This document shows, piece after piece, positions 5,207 to 5,900 of a DNA stretch of 5,900 nt. Source of the stretch: Actinomycetes bacterium (lineage in GTDB: Bacteria > Actinomycetota > Actinomycetes > Actinomycetales > Microbacteriaceae); the NCBI GenBank assembly GCA_021793715.1, contig JAJYSF010000077.1, forward strand, positions 1-5,900. The letters run 5' to 3'. How positions within the stretch are numbered: position 1 is the stretch's first letter; every line of letters begins with the position of its first letter. A program made the position numbers and the translations under genes. Under the pieces are notes generated by a model. It was not told the DNA's origin and did not search any database. It was given only the letters and a program-made list of their open reading frames with translations.

Positions 5207-5900
5207 TCAGATCGACGTGACGATGGCCTTGTCGATGAGGCGCTCACCGGTCTCGGCGTCGAACACGTGGATGTGGTCGGGCGTCGGCGCAAGCGTCACG
5301 ACGTCGCCCGCCATCGGGTGGCTGCGGCCGTCGACGCGGACGACGAACTCCTGGGTGTTGCCCTCGATCTCGGCGCTGCCGTAGAGGTAACCGTCGGCAC
5401 CGAGCTCCTCGACGAGGTCGACTTTCACCTCAATGCCGCCCTCGCTCGCGGGCACCACGGTGAAGTCCTCGGGGCGGACGCCCACCGTGACCTGCGAACC
5501 GTGCGCTCGGTCGGCGACCTCGCTCTCGATCGGAACGACCTTCGTGCCGACCTGCACGCCGCCGTCGACGAGGTCGGCCGGGAAGAGGTTCATCGCGGGC
5601 GAGCCGATGAAGCCGGCCACGAAGTCGTTCTGCGGGCGCTCGTACAGGTCACGCGGGGTGCCGACCTGCTGCAGCACGCCGTCCTTGAGCACCGCGATGC
5701 GGTCGCCCATGGTCAGGGCCTCGGTCTGGTCGTGCGTGACGTACACCGTCGTGACGCCGAGGCGGCGCTGCAGTGACGCGATCTGCGTACGGGTCTGCAC
5801 GCGGAGCTTCGCGTCGAGGTTCGACAGCGGCTCGTCCATGAGGAACACCTGCGGCTCGCGGACGATCGCGCGACCCATTGCGACGCGCTGACGCTGACCA
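5207..5900 (-). CDS. ugpC: ABC transporter ATP-binding protein, MalK/UgpC/MsmK type (partial)
   Basis: The last 230 residues of a cytoplasmic ATPase subunit that powers uptake of sugars or glycerol-3-phosphate; the N-terminus with Walker A lies beyond the right edge. The visible part starts in the ABC signature (GQRQRVA, of LSGGQRQRV). It continues with Walker B VFLMDEP, the D-loop SNLDAKL, the H-loop VYVTHDQTEAL, and the family stretch GTPRDLYERPQNDFVAGFIGSPAMN. The C-terminal OB-fold regulatory domain includes the VRPEDF motif typical of MalK-like proteins, which often serve several sugar permeases through one shared ATPase. No permease or binding-protein gene follows it downstream in the window, which would suit a stand-alone shared ATPase. 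The gene is open to the window edge; the ATG at 5878 is internal, because it falls after the signature motif. The family is clear; the substrate and the ugpC symbol are by convention rather than proof. Confidence 0.9.
   Translation of the reverse strand, partial: GQRQRVAMGRAIVREPQVFLMDEPLSNLDAKLRVQTRTQIASLQRRLGVTTVYVTHDQTEALTMGDRIAVLKDGVLQQVGTPRDLYERPQNDFVAGFIGSPAMNLFPADLVDGGVQVGTKVVPIESEVADRAHGSQVTVGVRPEDFTVVPASEGGIEVKVDLVEELGADGYLYGSAEIEGNTQEFVVRVDGRSHPMAGDVVTLAPTPDHIHVFDAETGERLIDKAIVTSI

Noticed and set aside
5123..5776. Plus-strand open frames opposite the ABC ATPase, including one starting at 5127
   Set aside because: They cross the compound hairpin and the 17-bp terminator stem and run antisense to the clear ATPase gene.

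Overview
The window is high-GC, densely packed bacterial DNA carrying CarD, a fused IspD-IspF, CysS and RlmB. It suggests an actinobacterium, most likely Microbacteriaceae (Microbacterium or a relative). The grounds are the actinobacterial CarD sequence, frequent GTG starts, apparently leaderless genes preceded by TAGGnT boxes, and GC-rich hairpin terminators without long U-tracts. The family-level placement is inferred from resemblance, not computed.

Layout, left to right. At the extreme left, a strong Shine-Dalgarno and an ATG at 18 (minus strand) mark the first six codons of a gene leaving the window. A 19-bp-stem terminator (102-142) separates it from a small minus-strand lipoprotein gene (155-676). 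That gene is divergent from carD (839-1324), and the two putative promoters appear to overlap back to back around 781-810. After the carD terminator (1344-1373), a -10-like box abuts the stem and leads into a GTG-initiated, apparently leaderless ispD-ispF fusion (1388-2719). The ispDF stop codon lies inside the -10-like box of cysS (2730-4112), and rlmB (4105-5061) overlaps the end of cysS by 8 bases. A 145-base convergent intergenic region holds a compound hairpin and a 17-bp-stem terminator. It is followed by the 3' part of a minus-strand MalK/UgpC-type ABC transporter ATPase that runs off the right edge.

How the genes fit together. carD encodes the RNA polymerase-binding factor that stabilises promoter open complexes. 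ispDF supplies two steps of the non-mevalonate (MEP) isoprenoid pathway, cysS charges tRNA-Cys, and rlmB methylates rRNA. The order lipoprotein <- -> carD, ispD, ispF, cysS, rlmB matches, from memory, the Mycobacterium tuberculosis block lpqE (Rv3584) / carD (Rv3583c) / ispD / ispF / cysS1 / Rv3579c. The next gene after lpqE there is radA, so the truncated left-edge gene is predicted to be radA.

This is mainly a conserved housekeeping block. I see no mobile element, CRISPR array, RNA gene or defence system. The points worth a second look are a charge reversal at the CarD polymerase-binding position 47, overlapping divergent promoters, compact terminator/promoter and stop/promoter arrangements, a DNA-level repeat in the IspD-IspF linker, and an AT-rich compound hairpin at 5090-5145.
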